Assembly: GCF_040869045.1 (NCBI RefSeq)
Contig: NC_090319.1
Location: forward strand, 338,624,302-338,688,301
DNA: 64,000 nt
Direction: 5' to 3'
Source: Eurosta solidaginis
Taxonomy: Eukaryota > Arthropoda > Insecta > Diptera > Tephritidae
Below, piece after piece: positions 45,991 to 56,272 of the stretch. The position numbers and the translations under genes are program-made. Numbering within the stretch: position 1 is the first letter of the stretch; every line of letters begins with the position of its first letter. The notes beneath the pieces were generated by a model. It did no database searches. It worked only from the letters and a program-made list of their open reading frames with translations, and was not told where the DNA came from.

Positions 45991-46794
45991 ACTCCTAGGA
46001 GTTCAGAGATTTTTGGATGACGCTAAATGTTTTACATTAACACAAACAACAAAAAGACCGACGCATTGTTTCCGGACTGTTTTTATGACCATATTTTCTG
46101 ATTAATTCCGGGTTTTTATCGAGATCTCGTGTATCAAAAACTACATCAATAATCTGATAACATGAAAAGGTTAGTGAACGGTGTAAAATCAGATAGACAC
46201 TTAAAACCATCCCAAATTAGACGAAAACTAAGGAAGTTTTGTATTGTTGTATGACTCTGTACAGGAACTCTGTGGACGGAACGGTTTATTTAAAAATATT
46301 TGTATGTGAAAAATCTTAAAACGTTTTAATGTCACATCGAGTTATGATTGTGTCATCTCTTAAATTAATCTGCTCGTACAATTATGGTCGCCTGGCTCTA
46401 TAGCCTTCATTGCAACAATTCAAATTTTACCGTGTTTTCACGTTTACGAACGCAATCAATACGTTCATGGATTAAAACCGGCATACGATGTAATTGCATA
46501 CGATCGCACAAACTCAGCTACATAGTAGGTACCTCATGCAAAGATTTTTGTTTTATGTCTCTATAATTACGGCATTTGCTTTAAACGTTGACATATGCGA
46601 TATGAATGAATATTACGCATGTAAATAAGTTTGTTATGGCTCAATTATTGCCGAGTTTAATTGACTATATGTATTGGTGATGTATCGTTCCAGAACCCGG
46701 GTCTGTTGAGTCTGGTTCACGCGCAACGGGGTATATCAACCGGTTCCGGTAGGTAGGGTCTCATCATAAAGAGTTGAAGCGCGCACACTTGAGC

Positions 46795-47560
46795 CTAAGA
46801 ATAGAATAAAATATGTCTGATTACTATCACATGATGCGAATAGGTTGATTGAATTTGAGAGGATAGATCGTTAATGTACCGTTCGGAACCTTTACCAAAT
46901 GAACGGCAGTCAGAACCGAAGCTCTGTGCCATATACGATTTTATCATGTTGTTTTCTACATGGACATCCTCCTGGATAACGCTGCAAGAGTCAACAAATT
47001 GATAAGATTGATTGCATGTACCCCACTTCGCTTTTCCATGTCGGTCTGTATAAACTATATATTCCCTACCTTCTTCCATACCTACCCCGAAGTATACCTC
47101 ATATTCGGCAACTGGAAGTAAACGATCGATCAATGTCAGTTTTCCACCATTTCATCGTCCTCTGGTGACGTCGTATTATAAAGTCAGTAGTTCGCTTATG
47201 TTCACATGTTTCATTCTCTCAGCCTAATTGCACCTTTTACGGCCAAGCCTTACGAGAACATATGCAAAGGCATCAAGATAAAGATGCCTTTTAAGCTTTG
47301 CTGAAGTGCGATGCTCACTGTCTTTAAATTCCAAGACATGCGTTTAACTACATCTCTCCAACCCCCATTCATTGCTGTTTTCGTCTAGGGCCTTCCGCGA
47401 CACTGGAGTGTCGTACGTAAGAAACGGTATAATGAATGTGCCGTACATCCCATAAATGATACGCGATGACAGTCTGTACTTCCTCCCGAAAGCCCATTTT
47501 GCAGATATATTGCTGTACCAAAACTTTCTTTGATCTCTACGCAATCTTCAATTTCCAGCT
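46795..47560 (-). mobile_element. possible R1-like retrotransposon relic
   Basis: On the minus strand, AFGRKYRLSSRIIYGMYGTF (47344-47544) resembles the thumb region after the RT active site. EYIVYTDRHGKAKWG and SYQFVDSCSVIQ (46795-47133) resemble an RNase H start. Both are heavily decayed, so the call is tentative. From 45991 to 46794 and from 47561 to 48409 nothing else is recognised. Confidence 0.4.
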
Positions 47561-48409
47561 TGAGTTGGAGCTAAGAATTATGCAAATAATATATTGGGCT
47601 TAAGAATAGAGATTTATAGTTGGGCCGTCTTTATAAGTCTACTATAAACCAGATACCTACAATACGACTATTACGTCGTATTCTCGTCTTTCAAGAAGCT
47701 TTTGACAGCACGAATAACATGGACCGGTATAGACTAAGTCTTAATTTGAGTTCCCTGTATTACGATGACAAGCGCCAAAAGATTTGCTAGGGATAGAAAG
47801 CCGTTCCATTCTAAATCAAAACAGGCTTTAGATTGTCTGATGTTCTTGGTGTGCGATTTATTTTCAATGAGTAGTTGGTGCTGATGATATTGCAACCATT
47901 GGTCTTGACAGACCCGCTGTAAGTTGGCAAAAAATGTTAGGTTGGGCTTAGTAGGCAAGTGAGAATCAAAGTCCGCATTTGGTGGCCAAAAACTACGCTC
48001 TACCTATGTGATGCTTGGTTCGGAACCATAAATAGAGCTGGATGAAGATGAGTCGTCTCTCCGGACTATGTCGCCGAGGCAAATTGCTTAGTTTGCAAAA
48101 CGGGAGACACATTGCCTAGGCAGATGTGCATATGATCTTTGTATACTTTTTTTTACGGGGAATCCATTTAGGGTTTCTTTCAAAAGAGTTTACTTTTTTA
48201 TTCTTTTAAACTACTTCTCAAGTGATTTCATATCGGTTTTCGGTTCGGCTGCTCTACGTGGCACGAGTTTTGATTTACTCTGTTCTCTGGGTTCTTTTTG
48301 ATCTGTTTTTGTGATTTTTAACAACTAAGTTTCAGTTCCTTCAGATCAGCTCTTTGTTCATTTCGTGGCATATCGTTACTTCCTTGAACCAGTTTTTCTA
48401 TTCAAAGTT

Positions 48410-48690
48410 CATGGGTTGAATTCCCCGGCAAAGCAACATAAAAAATTTAGAAACAAGTTTTTCTAAGGAGAGGGCGCCCCGGGGCAGAGATTTAGCAAGC
48501 ACTCCGCGTAAATTTCTGCCATTAAAAGCTTCTCAGTGAAAATGCGTTTGCCTTGTAGCTGCCTTTCAGAGTGGCCATAAAACTTGTAGGTCCAGTCCCG
48601 TCAACTCGTAGGTAATATTAGAAATGGAACACAACATAAAGTCAAAGGGAAGCTCGGCTTAAATATCCTTGGAGATAAAACGCGCCAAGG
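48410..48690 (+). mobile_element. tRNA-derived SINE, plus strand, head lost
   Basis: Begins at the B-box region (GGGTTGAATTCCCCGGC) and runs through GAAACAAGTTTTTCTAAGG, CAAGCACTCCGCG and AAAACTTGTAGGTCCAGTCC to GATAAAACGCGCC. From 48691 to 49243 nothing else is seen. Confidence 0.75.
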
Positions 48691-49253
48691 ATTTTTTTTT
48701 CTTTTTTAAATACCCGGTTTTTAGTTCCGACTATCTCGATCTGTACATGACTAATGTAGTTTTGTAGATTAGCATAATGCAGTCTACATTAATCGCAATA
48801 ATGGCTCGGTGATCTTATGTGTACTCGTATACATAAATGGACGTGCGATGGTTAAATTTGAATTTAAAATTTCTGCTTATTTACCTAAATTAATTGTCAC
48901 AATTGGCAAAAATTAACGCGATATTTTTGTTTTGTTCAATTCACTTTTTATTGTTTGTTTGCCATGCAAATATTTAATGGTATTTTCGTGGTTGTCATCG
49001 AAATCAGACAAATATACTAAGATGATAATTTTAGTTAATTTTTGTTTTTTATACACATACATACCTAACAAAGTTGAGTATTGAACTTGAAAAGTATTTG
49101 TTTAAGGTTAGTTTTTATTTTACAGCTCTTCTCGTTTACCATCAGAAACTAGTTTACTATTTGTGGCTCAGTGGGGATGTTAACAAATATTCAAGGGCGG
49201 ATTTATTGGTTCTCAACTTTATTCCATGATACGCTCTATTGTTCCGATATTTA

Positions 49254-49612
49254 AAAATAAATAAATTAATGTAAGGCGCGATAACCTCCGAAGATACTTT
49301 AGTCCGAGCCTCGCTTCCAATTTGCGTCGTGCTCCTTTTTAATTTTTGATACAAATTGGCTAGACGGGACCTACTCGTTTTATGTCGACTCCGAACGGCA
49401 TTTGCAAAATAGATGAGTTTTCACTGAGAGCTTTTCATGGCAGAAATACACTCGGAGTGCTTTCCAAACACTGCCGAGTGGCGAACCCGCGTAGAAGAAT
49501 TTTCTTCTAATTGAAAAATCTTGTTTCTAAACTTTTAATGTTGCTTTGCCCGGGGCGGAACCCAGGAAATTAGATGGAACACGCTACCACCACACCACGG
49601 CGGCCGCCTATC
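49254..49612 (-). mobile_element. tRNA-derived SINE (minus strand)
   Basis: Target duplication CCGATATTTA at 49244-49253 and 49613-49622. On the minus strand it starts GGCGGCCGCCGTGGTGTGG, with B-box-like GGGTTCCGCCCC. From 49623 to 50369 nothing is recognised. Confidence 0.87.
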
Positions 49613-50369
49613 CCGATATTTACAATACGTCAATTGGGGTTGCCTCAAAAAGCAAATAGTATCCATCATCTTTATCTTATTTTGATCTATGTGATACCAT
49701 CGTAGATTCATATTGTATTCTAACAATACGAGCTAAGGTGTAAAAACCCAGAAGCTCAAAAGAGCTGACATGAAGCATTCATAAATTAAGTAAGCACGTA
49801 CAAAAGCAATTGCTCATATTCGTTATGTTGGAAAAATATGCTAATTTTCTTCAAAATTTTGTCACGTTATAAATTTTTAAATAACCTTCAGGGAAGATTG
49901 AAACGTCATCTTTATTTGAAATTTGAAATTTCTTTGCGCACCATGATTAGTACGTGTCATTCGTGAATGAATATGGGAAGTATGTTAATGGGACCCGTAT
50001 TCCTTTCATAAATGTATGTGAGCATAATGTCGCCATTACGTTAAATGCCGCCAACTCATTAAAATGAGGTGGCGAATAGAGAGCAAATCCACAAGATACC
50101 AAAAGTTAACATATGGATAGTATGAGTGATTAAGTTGGAGGATAAGCTGCGACTTTTTCAGAGTCAGAACCCGAATATTTCGACACAGGATTGAAAGTAA
50201 TAATGGTATCTCGCGCGAATATTAGATACTCCTGAAGTTCGATGTGTAAACAAATGGTGTACGTCTAGAATACTAAGGTTTTTGACTTAACTAGAGCTCG
50301 CCCAAGGGTTGAAATTATACTACAATAGAGGTAACTTTACCAGAAGCAAATAATTTTGAGCTTTTCAAC

Positions 50370-50600
50370 TTTTTGATAACATATCGATAACTTTTCGATA
50401 GAAAGGAAAGAATAAAAAATCGGTAAGGTATCGAAAACCTGCGTTACAGATAGAAAACTCATTTTGATAAAATGTTTATACCTCCACAGTAACACACCTA
50501 TAACAAACCGATAACTCATCGATAAGAAATTAATAGCAAGCAAATAGCCCGTCGATATTAAACCCATTATTCATCGATAGCAAACCGTTTATCTCATATC
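50370..50600. repeat. cluster of TCGATA/CGATAAC motifs
   Basis: At least seven CGATA or TATCGA motifs lie within about 230 bp (ATATCGATAACTTTTCGATAG, then ACCGATAACTCATCGATAAG, GTCGATATT and CATCGATAGC, with breaks between). CGATA clusters are bound by BEAF-32 and TATCGATA by DREF in Drosophila (known). Whether these function here is inference; a decayed repeat is the alternative. Confidence 0.5.
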
Positions 50601-50929
50601 AACTTTACCAAGTACATTGCTCCCACGTTGTTCTACGTCTATAGCGTGACTACACTTACGCTTACATTCTGTATTACCCCATATAGCGTACCACTTCCAA
50701 AGACTACACTTACCCTTACACGTTCCTAACGCTTACACCCTGGTTTCTCCCATACTTTGAGGAAAGATGTCAATGGTGTCACATGCTGGTTGAATTCGAT
50801 CTATAAGATGTCTCGTGGCCGCGCTAGGAAATTAAAGCACCGCTGCGCTGTAAGATACGTAAGTGGTAGGCACAAGTCTGGGTCGCAAAGTATTATCAAT
50901 AGCGCTTGTGAGATTTAGAGGGGTAAGGG

Positions 50930-51510
50930 ACACACATGGTGTGGTGGTAGCGTGCTCCGCCTTCTACTTGGAAGGTCCTGGTTTCAAGGCACGAGCTTTT
51001 CAATGAAAATTCATCTGTCTTGCAGCTGTTGATCAGAGTCGGCATAAAATATGTAGGTCCCATCCCGCCAATTTGTAGGGCAAATTAAAAAAGGAGCACG
51101 AAAGACTTAAAAAAAATGTAAGGCGCGATGAACTCCGAAGAGATTTTAGGCCGATCTTCTCTTCCAATTTGCATCGTGCTCCTTTTTACTTTTTCCTACA
51201 AATTGGCGGGACGGAACCTACTTGTTTTATGCCGACTCCGAACGGCAAGGCAGACGAGTTTTCACTCAGAGATTTTCATGACAGAAATACACTCGGAGTG
51301 CTTGCGAAACACTGCCGAGGGGCGACCCCGTTTAGGAAAATTTTCTTATAATTGAAAAAACTTGTTTCTAAAATTTTTTATGTTGCTTTTCCCGGGGCGT
51401 GAACCCATTATCTGCGGTGTGATAGGCGGAGCACGCTATCATCACATCACGGCAGCCGCCAAGCACGAAAGACAAATCTCCCCGGAGGTAAATCGCGCCA
51501 AGTCTTTTTT
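50930..51510 (+). mobile_element. tRNA-derived SINE, plus strand, interrupted by another SINE
   Basis: The 5' part 50930-51106 (TGGTGTGGTGGTAGCGTGC head) and 3' part 51462-51510 (CTCCCCGGAGGTAAATCGCG) are separated by the minus-strand copy at 51107-51461. AGCACGAAAGAC is duplicated at the break. The body has an internal deletion. Confidence 0.85.
51107..51461 (-). mobile_element. tRNA-derived SINE inserted in a SINE
   Basis: The duplication AGCACGAAAGAC at 51095-51106 and 51462-51473 defines the 355-bp insert. Minus-strand head GGCGGCTGCCGTGATGTGAT; B-box-like GGGTTCACGCCCCGGG is well kept. From 51511 to 52292 nothing is recognised. Confidence 0.9.
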
Positions 51511-52762
51511 AAGAACGTACAGGAGCCTTCGCTCTTGCATCTGTTATTTGAGAAGAATATTTGGCCTAAAGGGGGAACTGTACGTTGGCGCTGAGCGTCC
51601 TGAAAATTAGAACGAGCGCAGAAGAACAACCTCAGATATAGTGGGTGTAAGATACATAAGTAGTAAGAGATATTTTGGACCGCTACAAGCCAAGTACTTA
51701 TTTTTGAAAGGGTCTGCGATTTTTTACAAGTGTGATAAAATACGGGTTTAATATTCCGGCTCACAAATATTGAGTCCAAGTTAAGTATGTCCTGCACAAG
51801 CAATAAAAATAGCAACCCCCCGAACCTGAGCGATCGCAGAGGAAATATCGCAATACATAAGTTACTAGAATCGTACAGATTTTGATCATGCGTCAAATCT
51901 TGGACTAGGTATCTGAAACGGGTACCTACAAGCTAATATAAGTCCATATAAGATCTCTTCGAAGGTACGCGCGTACACAAATTTCGAAACTTTCCATTTG
52001 TCCTTTGGATAACTGTCCACTGGTTTGATTAAGCGTCATCAGATTCTCCATTTCTTTTGACAATTTTGGGGTCAACCAGTGTAGATATTTATTAATAACA
52101 AATTTTCGTCACGATTCATTCTTTCTTAAAATTTTTATGCATAGCGGAATTACGCGGTATCATAAAAGCCATTTTTGGAATTTTAAGACCCAAAATATTT
52201 AATGGACAATAAATATTTACATGCAATATAATTATGTACTATCAGTATTTTTCCATAATCTCAAAAAATATTTTTCCTCTGTAGAATACTAAAAACAAGT
52301 AAGGAAGTCTAAGTTCGGTACATACATACCCAGCTGTACACTTGCAATGCTGTTGTTGTTTGTTTTGTGTGCTTAATAGTGTTACAAGGCTGCGCAATAA
52401 TACATATATATATGGTTCTATGCTGAACTAATTTTTCTTCGAGTTATGGCTCCCTAAGCATAGAAAATTGCTTAGTCATAAAAGGGGCGGTATCACGCCC
52501 ATTTTTTTAAATTTAAAGTTTTTCCTATTTATTATTATACATCCACTTGGGAAATGAAATACCATTGATATAAAGCTCTTTTTTGCAAAGATATAGCTTA
52601 TTTTATTCGTCCACAACTCTTTTAAAAATCTTTTATATAAAAGTGGGCGTGGTCCTTAACCAAATTTTTTTTTATTTTTCTTCAAAGCATTCCTTATAGT
52701 AAAGGCAATCTCTCTACCAAATTTTGTTACGAAAGTTTTCACGATTTTTGATTTATGATTAA

Positions 52763-54064
52763 TCTAATATATAAAATTCTTCTGTCACGGTTTTAGAGGC
52801 TGAACTCCTCCGAAACGGCTGAACCGATTCTCATGAAATTTTGTGAGCATATTGGGTAGGTCTGAGAATCGGCCAGCGTCTACCTTTTTTTCGCTACGTG
52901 TCTAGGGTCTTGAGATCAAAACGTGGACCCGGGTACCCCTAGAAGTGTTTATACAATATGGATATCAAATGAAAGCCGTTGATGAGTGCTATAGTACAGG
53001 ATAATTTTCATACCCCTGGGTGACTAGGGTCTCGAGATATAGCCCAAAACGTGGACCCGGGTACCCCTAGAATGTGCTTATACAATATGGATATCAAATG
53101 AAAACTGTTCATGAGTGCTATAGTACAGGATAATTTTCATACAACTGGGAGGCTAGGGTCTCGAGATATAGCCCAAAACGTGGACCCGGGTACCCCTAGA
53201 AGTGTTTATACAATATGGATATCAAATGAAAGCTGTTGATGAGTGCTATAGTACGGGATAATTTTCATACAACTGAGAGGCTAGGGTCTCGAGATATAGC
53301 CCAAAACGTGGACCCGGGTACCCCTAGAATGTGTTTATACAATATGGATATCAAATGAAAGCTGTTGATGAGTGCTATGGCACAGGATAATTTTCATACA
53401 ACTGGGAGGATAGGGTCTCGAGATATAGCCCAAAACGTGGACCCGGATACACCTAGAATGTGTTTTTACATAACGGGTATCAAATTGAAGCTGTTGATGG
53501 ATGGATGGAATGAAAGCTGTTGCTGAGAGCTCTGAAGTTCATTGTGATATTCGATTTAGTCGCATCAACCTGGCAAAACTGATAAATATGCATGCGAAGC
53601 CGAAATAAGGACATGAATTAATAATACCCACATAGTTATTTGCATAAGTCCTATTCGATTTGCCTCAAATTTCGTATATAAATTTGCCTATATTAGTATT
53701 TTCGATGCTTTTTTCCGGGAAGTATACCAGAGACGGACTTGGACTGGGATTAGGACTAGGACTGGGACTGAGACTGAGACTCGGAGTGGGACTGGAACAA
53801 AATACATACCACCCTCTGGGACTGGCAATAAGAGATTAAGAAGAAGGGGAAAAACTTGAGAGAAGAGAAAAGAGAGAAGGAGACTGAGAAAGAGATAGAA
53901 TGAGACGAATATGGGGATGAAGCAAAAAAGACGGAGGGAGGAGTGAATAAAGAGATTAGGAAAAAGTTTAGAGGGGTAGGGCAGAGTTAGACGGAAAAAG
54001 CTTATTAAAATGTATGCAGATAGGCCAAATTTAGGGCAGAACAACGTTTGCCGGGTCTGGTAGT
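52763..54064 (+). mobile_element. non-autonomous Helitron, 1.3 kb
   Basis: It starts TCTAATATATAAAATTCTTC (5' TC) and ends with a hairpin GGCAGAACAACGTTTGCC followed by GGGTCTGGTAGT, resembling the Helitron CTRRT-type end. Copy B of the dispersed repeat resumes directly after it, which fixes the insertion. Inside are the minisatellite at 52850-53500 and a purine-rich tract (53820-54000). No Rep or helicase gene. Confidence 0.72.
52850..53500 (+). repeat. minisatellite, 128-129 bp period, about five copies
   Basis: Anchors GGACCCGGGTACCCCTAGAA recur at spacings of 128 or 129 bp (ccc at 52928, 53056, 53185, 53313, 53442). Other fixed words are ATATGGATATCAAATGAAAG and GATGAGTGCTATAGTAC. Confidence 0.92.
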
Positions 54065-54789
54065 AATATTTGTAAAATTGATTGTATCACAAGTGGGCGG
54101 TGCCAAGCCCATTTTAAAAAATTTTTTAAAATTTTTACCAAGAGTCTCAATATCAGTCCACAGGTCAAACTTCAACATTCTAGGCGTATTATTTACTAAA
54201 TAATCAGGTTTTTTGTGTTTTCCAAAATGTTATATATCTCATTTTCAATACCAATCTATTCTTGGTCCAGATAAGCTCGTGTACCAAATTTGGTGAAGAT
54301 ATCTCAATATTTACTCAAGTTATCGTGTTAGGGGACAGACGGACGGACGGACATGGCTCAATCAAATTTTTTTTCGATAGTGTTAATTTTGATATATGGA
54401 AGTCTATATCTATCTCGATTCCTTTATACCTGTAGGTACAACCAACCGTTATCCAATCAAAGTGATAATACCCTGTACAAGTCCAGCTGGGTATAAAAAA
54501 ATGGTCATCAACGCATATAAAAGGCACACAATTTGTCTATGGACATACATATATCTTTCTTTACTAACTTGGTTGCCCATAATGCATATTATAGCATTTA
54601 GTATTAAATTTTATTATTTATGCGTCCGTATAAATTTACACCACAGGTATGCCTAGATAAGCAAACCGTTCTCTACAGTTAAGGATTAAAGTAGTCCCTT
54701 TTAACTGAAATTGATATAAAACCAGTCCCAGGAAATAGTCGTGTACCAACTAACTACATAGCTATGTACGATAATGGAGCATCTTAGTA

Positions 54790-55420
54790 TAGTCAATTAC
54801 GGCGGAATCAGCGTTCTCAATACCGCATATAAGCTCTTATTAAGCGCATTGTGAAATAGATTGAAGCCTATCAGTGCGGTTTCAGACCAGGTAAATCTAC
54901 CATCGAACAGATTTTCACTATGCGCCAAATCTTGAAAAAAAAAACCGCAAAAAAAGAGTTCACACATATCACCTCTTCGTCGTTTTTAAAGCCGCCTTCG
55001 ACAGAACGAAATAGAGCTGCCTTTATGCCGCTATGTCTGAATTTGGTCCATCGACATATATAAGGCGCCCCAAAACCTGCGGAGAGTGTCTTCATCGCTA
55101 CAACAACAAAAACAAGAGCAAGCTTTATACATATATATTTGAGCGAATTAAAACATAGCTGCTATGCTGGCTCGAAACATTAATGACGATGATCCCTTCA
55201 AGAAGGCATTCTTATCGGAACGCGCCTATGGAAGTTGAGAAAGAGGCCGCCCCACTCTGTTAGAAGGACCAGGTAGAAAACGATCCACACTCCCAGTTAC
55301 CAACTAGCGCCAGTTAGCTCGACCAAGAAGCGATTGGGCTAAGAGCCAATTAAGTGGTTCATACGTCAGTACTATTGTTGCCAAGTTGCACGAAAGGAGT
55401 TAGGCCTCTTACAACATCAC
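54790..55420 (+). mobile_element. RTE-like retrotransposon relic
   Basis: RT text in broken frames: NYGGISVLNTAYKLLL, QIFTMRQILKK and FKAAFDRTK, matching the NYRGISLLN, TDQIFTLRQI and DFKAAYD motifs of RTE-type LINEs. After a deletion, the C-terminal NDDDPFKKAFLSERAYGS then RGRP. A short (CAA)n-tailed fragment (GGAGAGTGTCTTCATCGCTA) sits at 55080-55110 between the two parts. From 54506 to 54789 and from 55421 to 56272 nothing else is seen. Confidence 0.65.
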
Positions 55421-56272
55421 AACTGATTCGGAAATGTATACACACATCTATGTGTCGACTTGACCTAAGGTCTGCTCAGGTATTGTGACGTCGCTCTGTG
55501 TTGTAAAGTCGTACTTTAAGTTGAGCAGTTCGGGTTCCTACGAAAAAAAACTTGCATGGTAGGGTCTCAAAATTTACAGAAATCAGAATAAGAAACTACA
55601 CTTGCCGCTAAACTTTGATTTCCAACGTCGGCAGGATGAATGAAAGAGTTCCGTATGCCATATATGATTTCCTACAAACTTGTATCAAAAATTCAAACGA
55701 ACCATGAAAAAACCGGAGTCCCAAAAACTAAATGACTAATTTCATATTAACTGATAAATTGATAGCAGTTCGACGAAATGCGGTTCCAGTAACCGATAAA
55801 GGCGCATATCCGCACACTTATAAACATTCATACACATCTTAAACGTTTACTAGGGATGTAATGAAAGTGTTTCTAGCGGAACCGAATTCGTATTTCCAAT
55901 TTCATTTTTATAGAAACCGGAATCAAATTCAGAAGTGAGCGGAGGGTACAAAAGACATTATTTATCTATCTGTACATCTTATATAATATCTGTACATCTT
56001 ATAAAATAATGTCGATAAATTTCGACTTAATTTAACCTCGCAAAGAAAGCTCATATTTGAAGAAGTTTTTTGCATTTTAAAGCTTACATATGTAAAATGG
56101 TTTATTTCGATAAACGTGAAGAATCTATGTTAAGAGTGTGTTTTGAATCAACAAGAAATAGCTCGATTGAAATATTTCAACAGCAAACTTTGAAATACTT
56201 ACTTTCGCTCTGCTTGAAAAAGGGTGAAACCTTTCTAATGTAACCAAAAAGTTTAGACAAAAATTAATTTAA

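Larger units (their letters stand above)
52293..54505 (+). repeat. long dispersed repeat, copy B
   Basis: Starts ACAAGTAAGGAAGTCTAAG and ends GTCCAGCTGGGTATAAAAA; near its start it has CCCAGCTGTAC, giving short inverted ends. It shares GAGTTATGGCTCCC, AAAGTGGGCGTGGTCC and GGACGGACGGACATGGCT with copies A and C. It is split by a Helitron at 52763-54064. Confidence 0.75.

Noticed and set aside
53688..54044. 118-codon minus-strand ORF rich in Leu, Phe, Pro and Ser
   Set aside because: It is the complement of the Helitron purine-rich tract, where stop codons are rare by composition.
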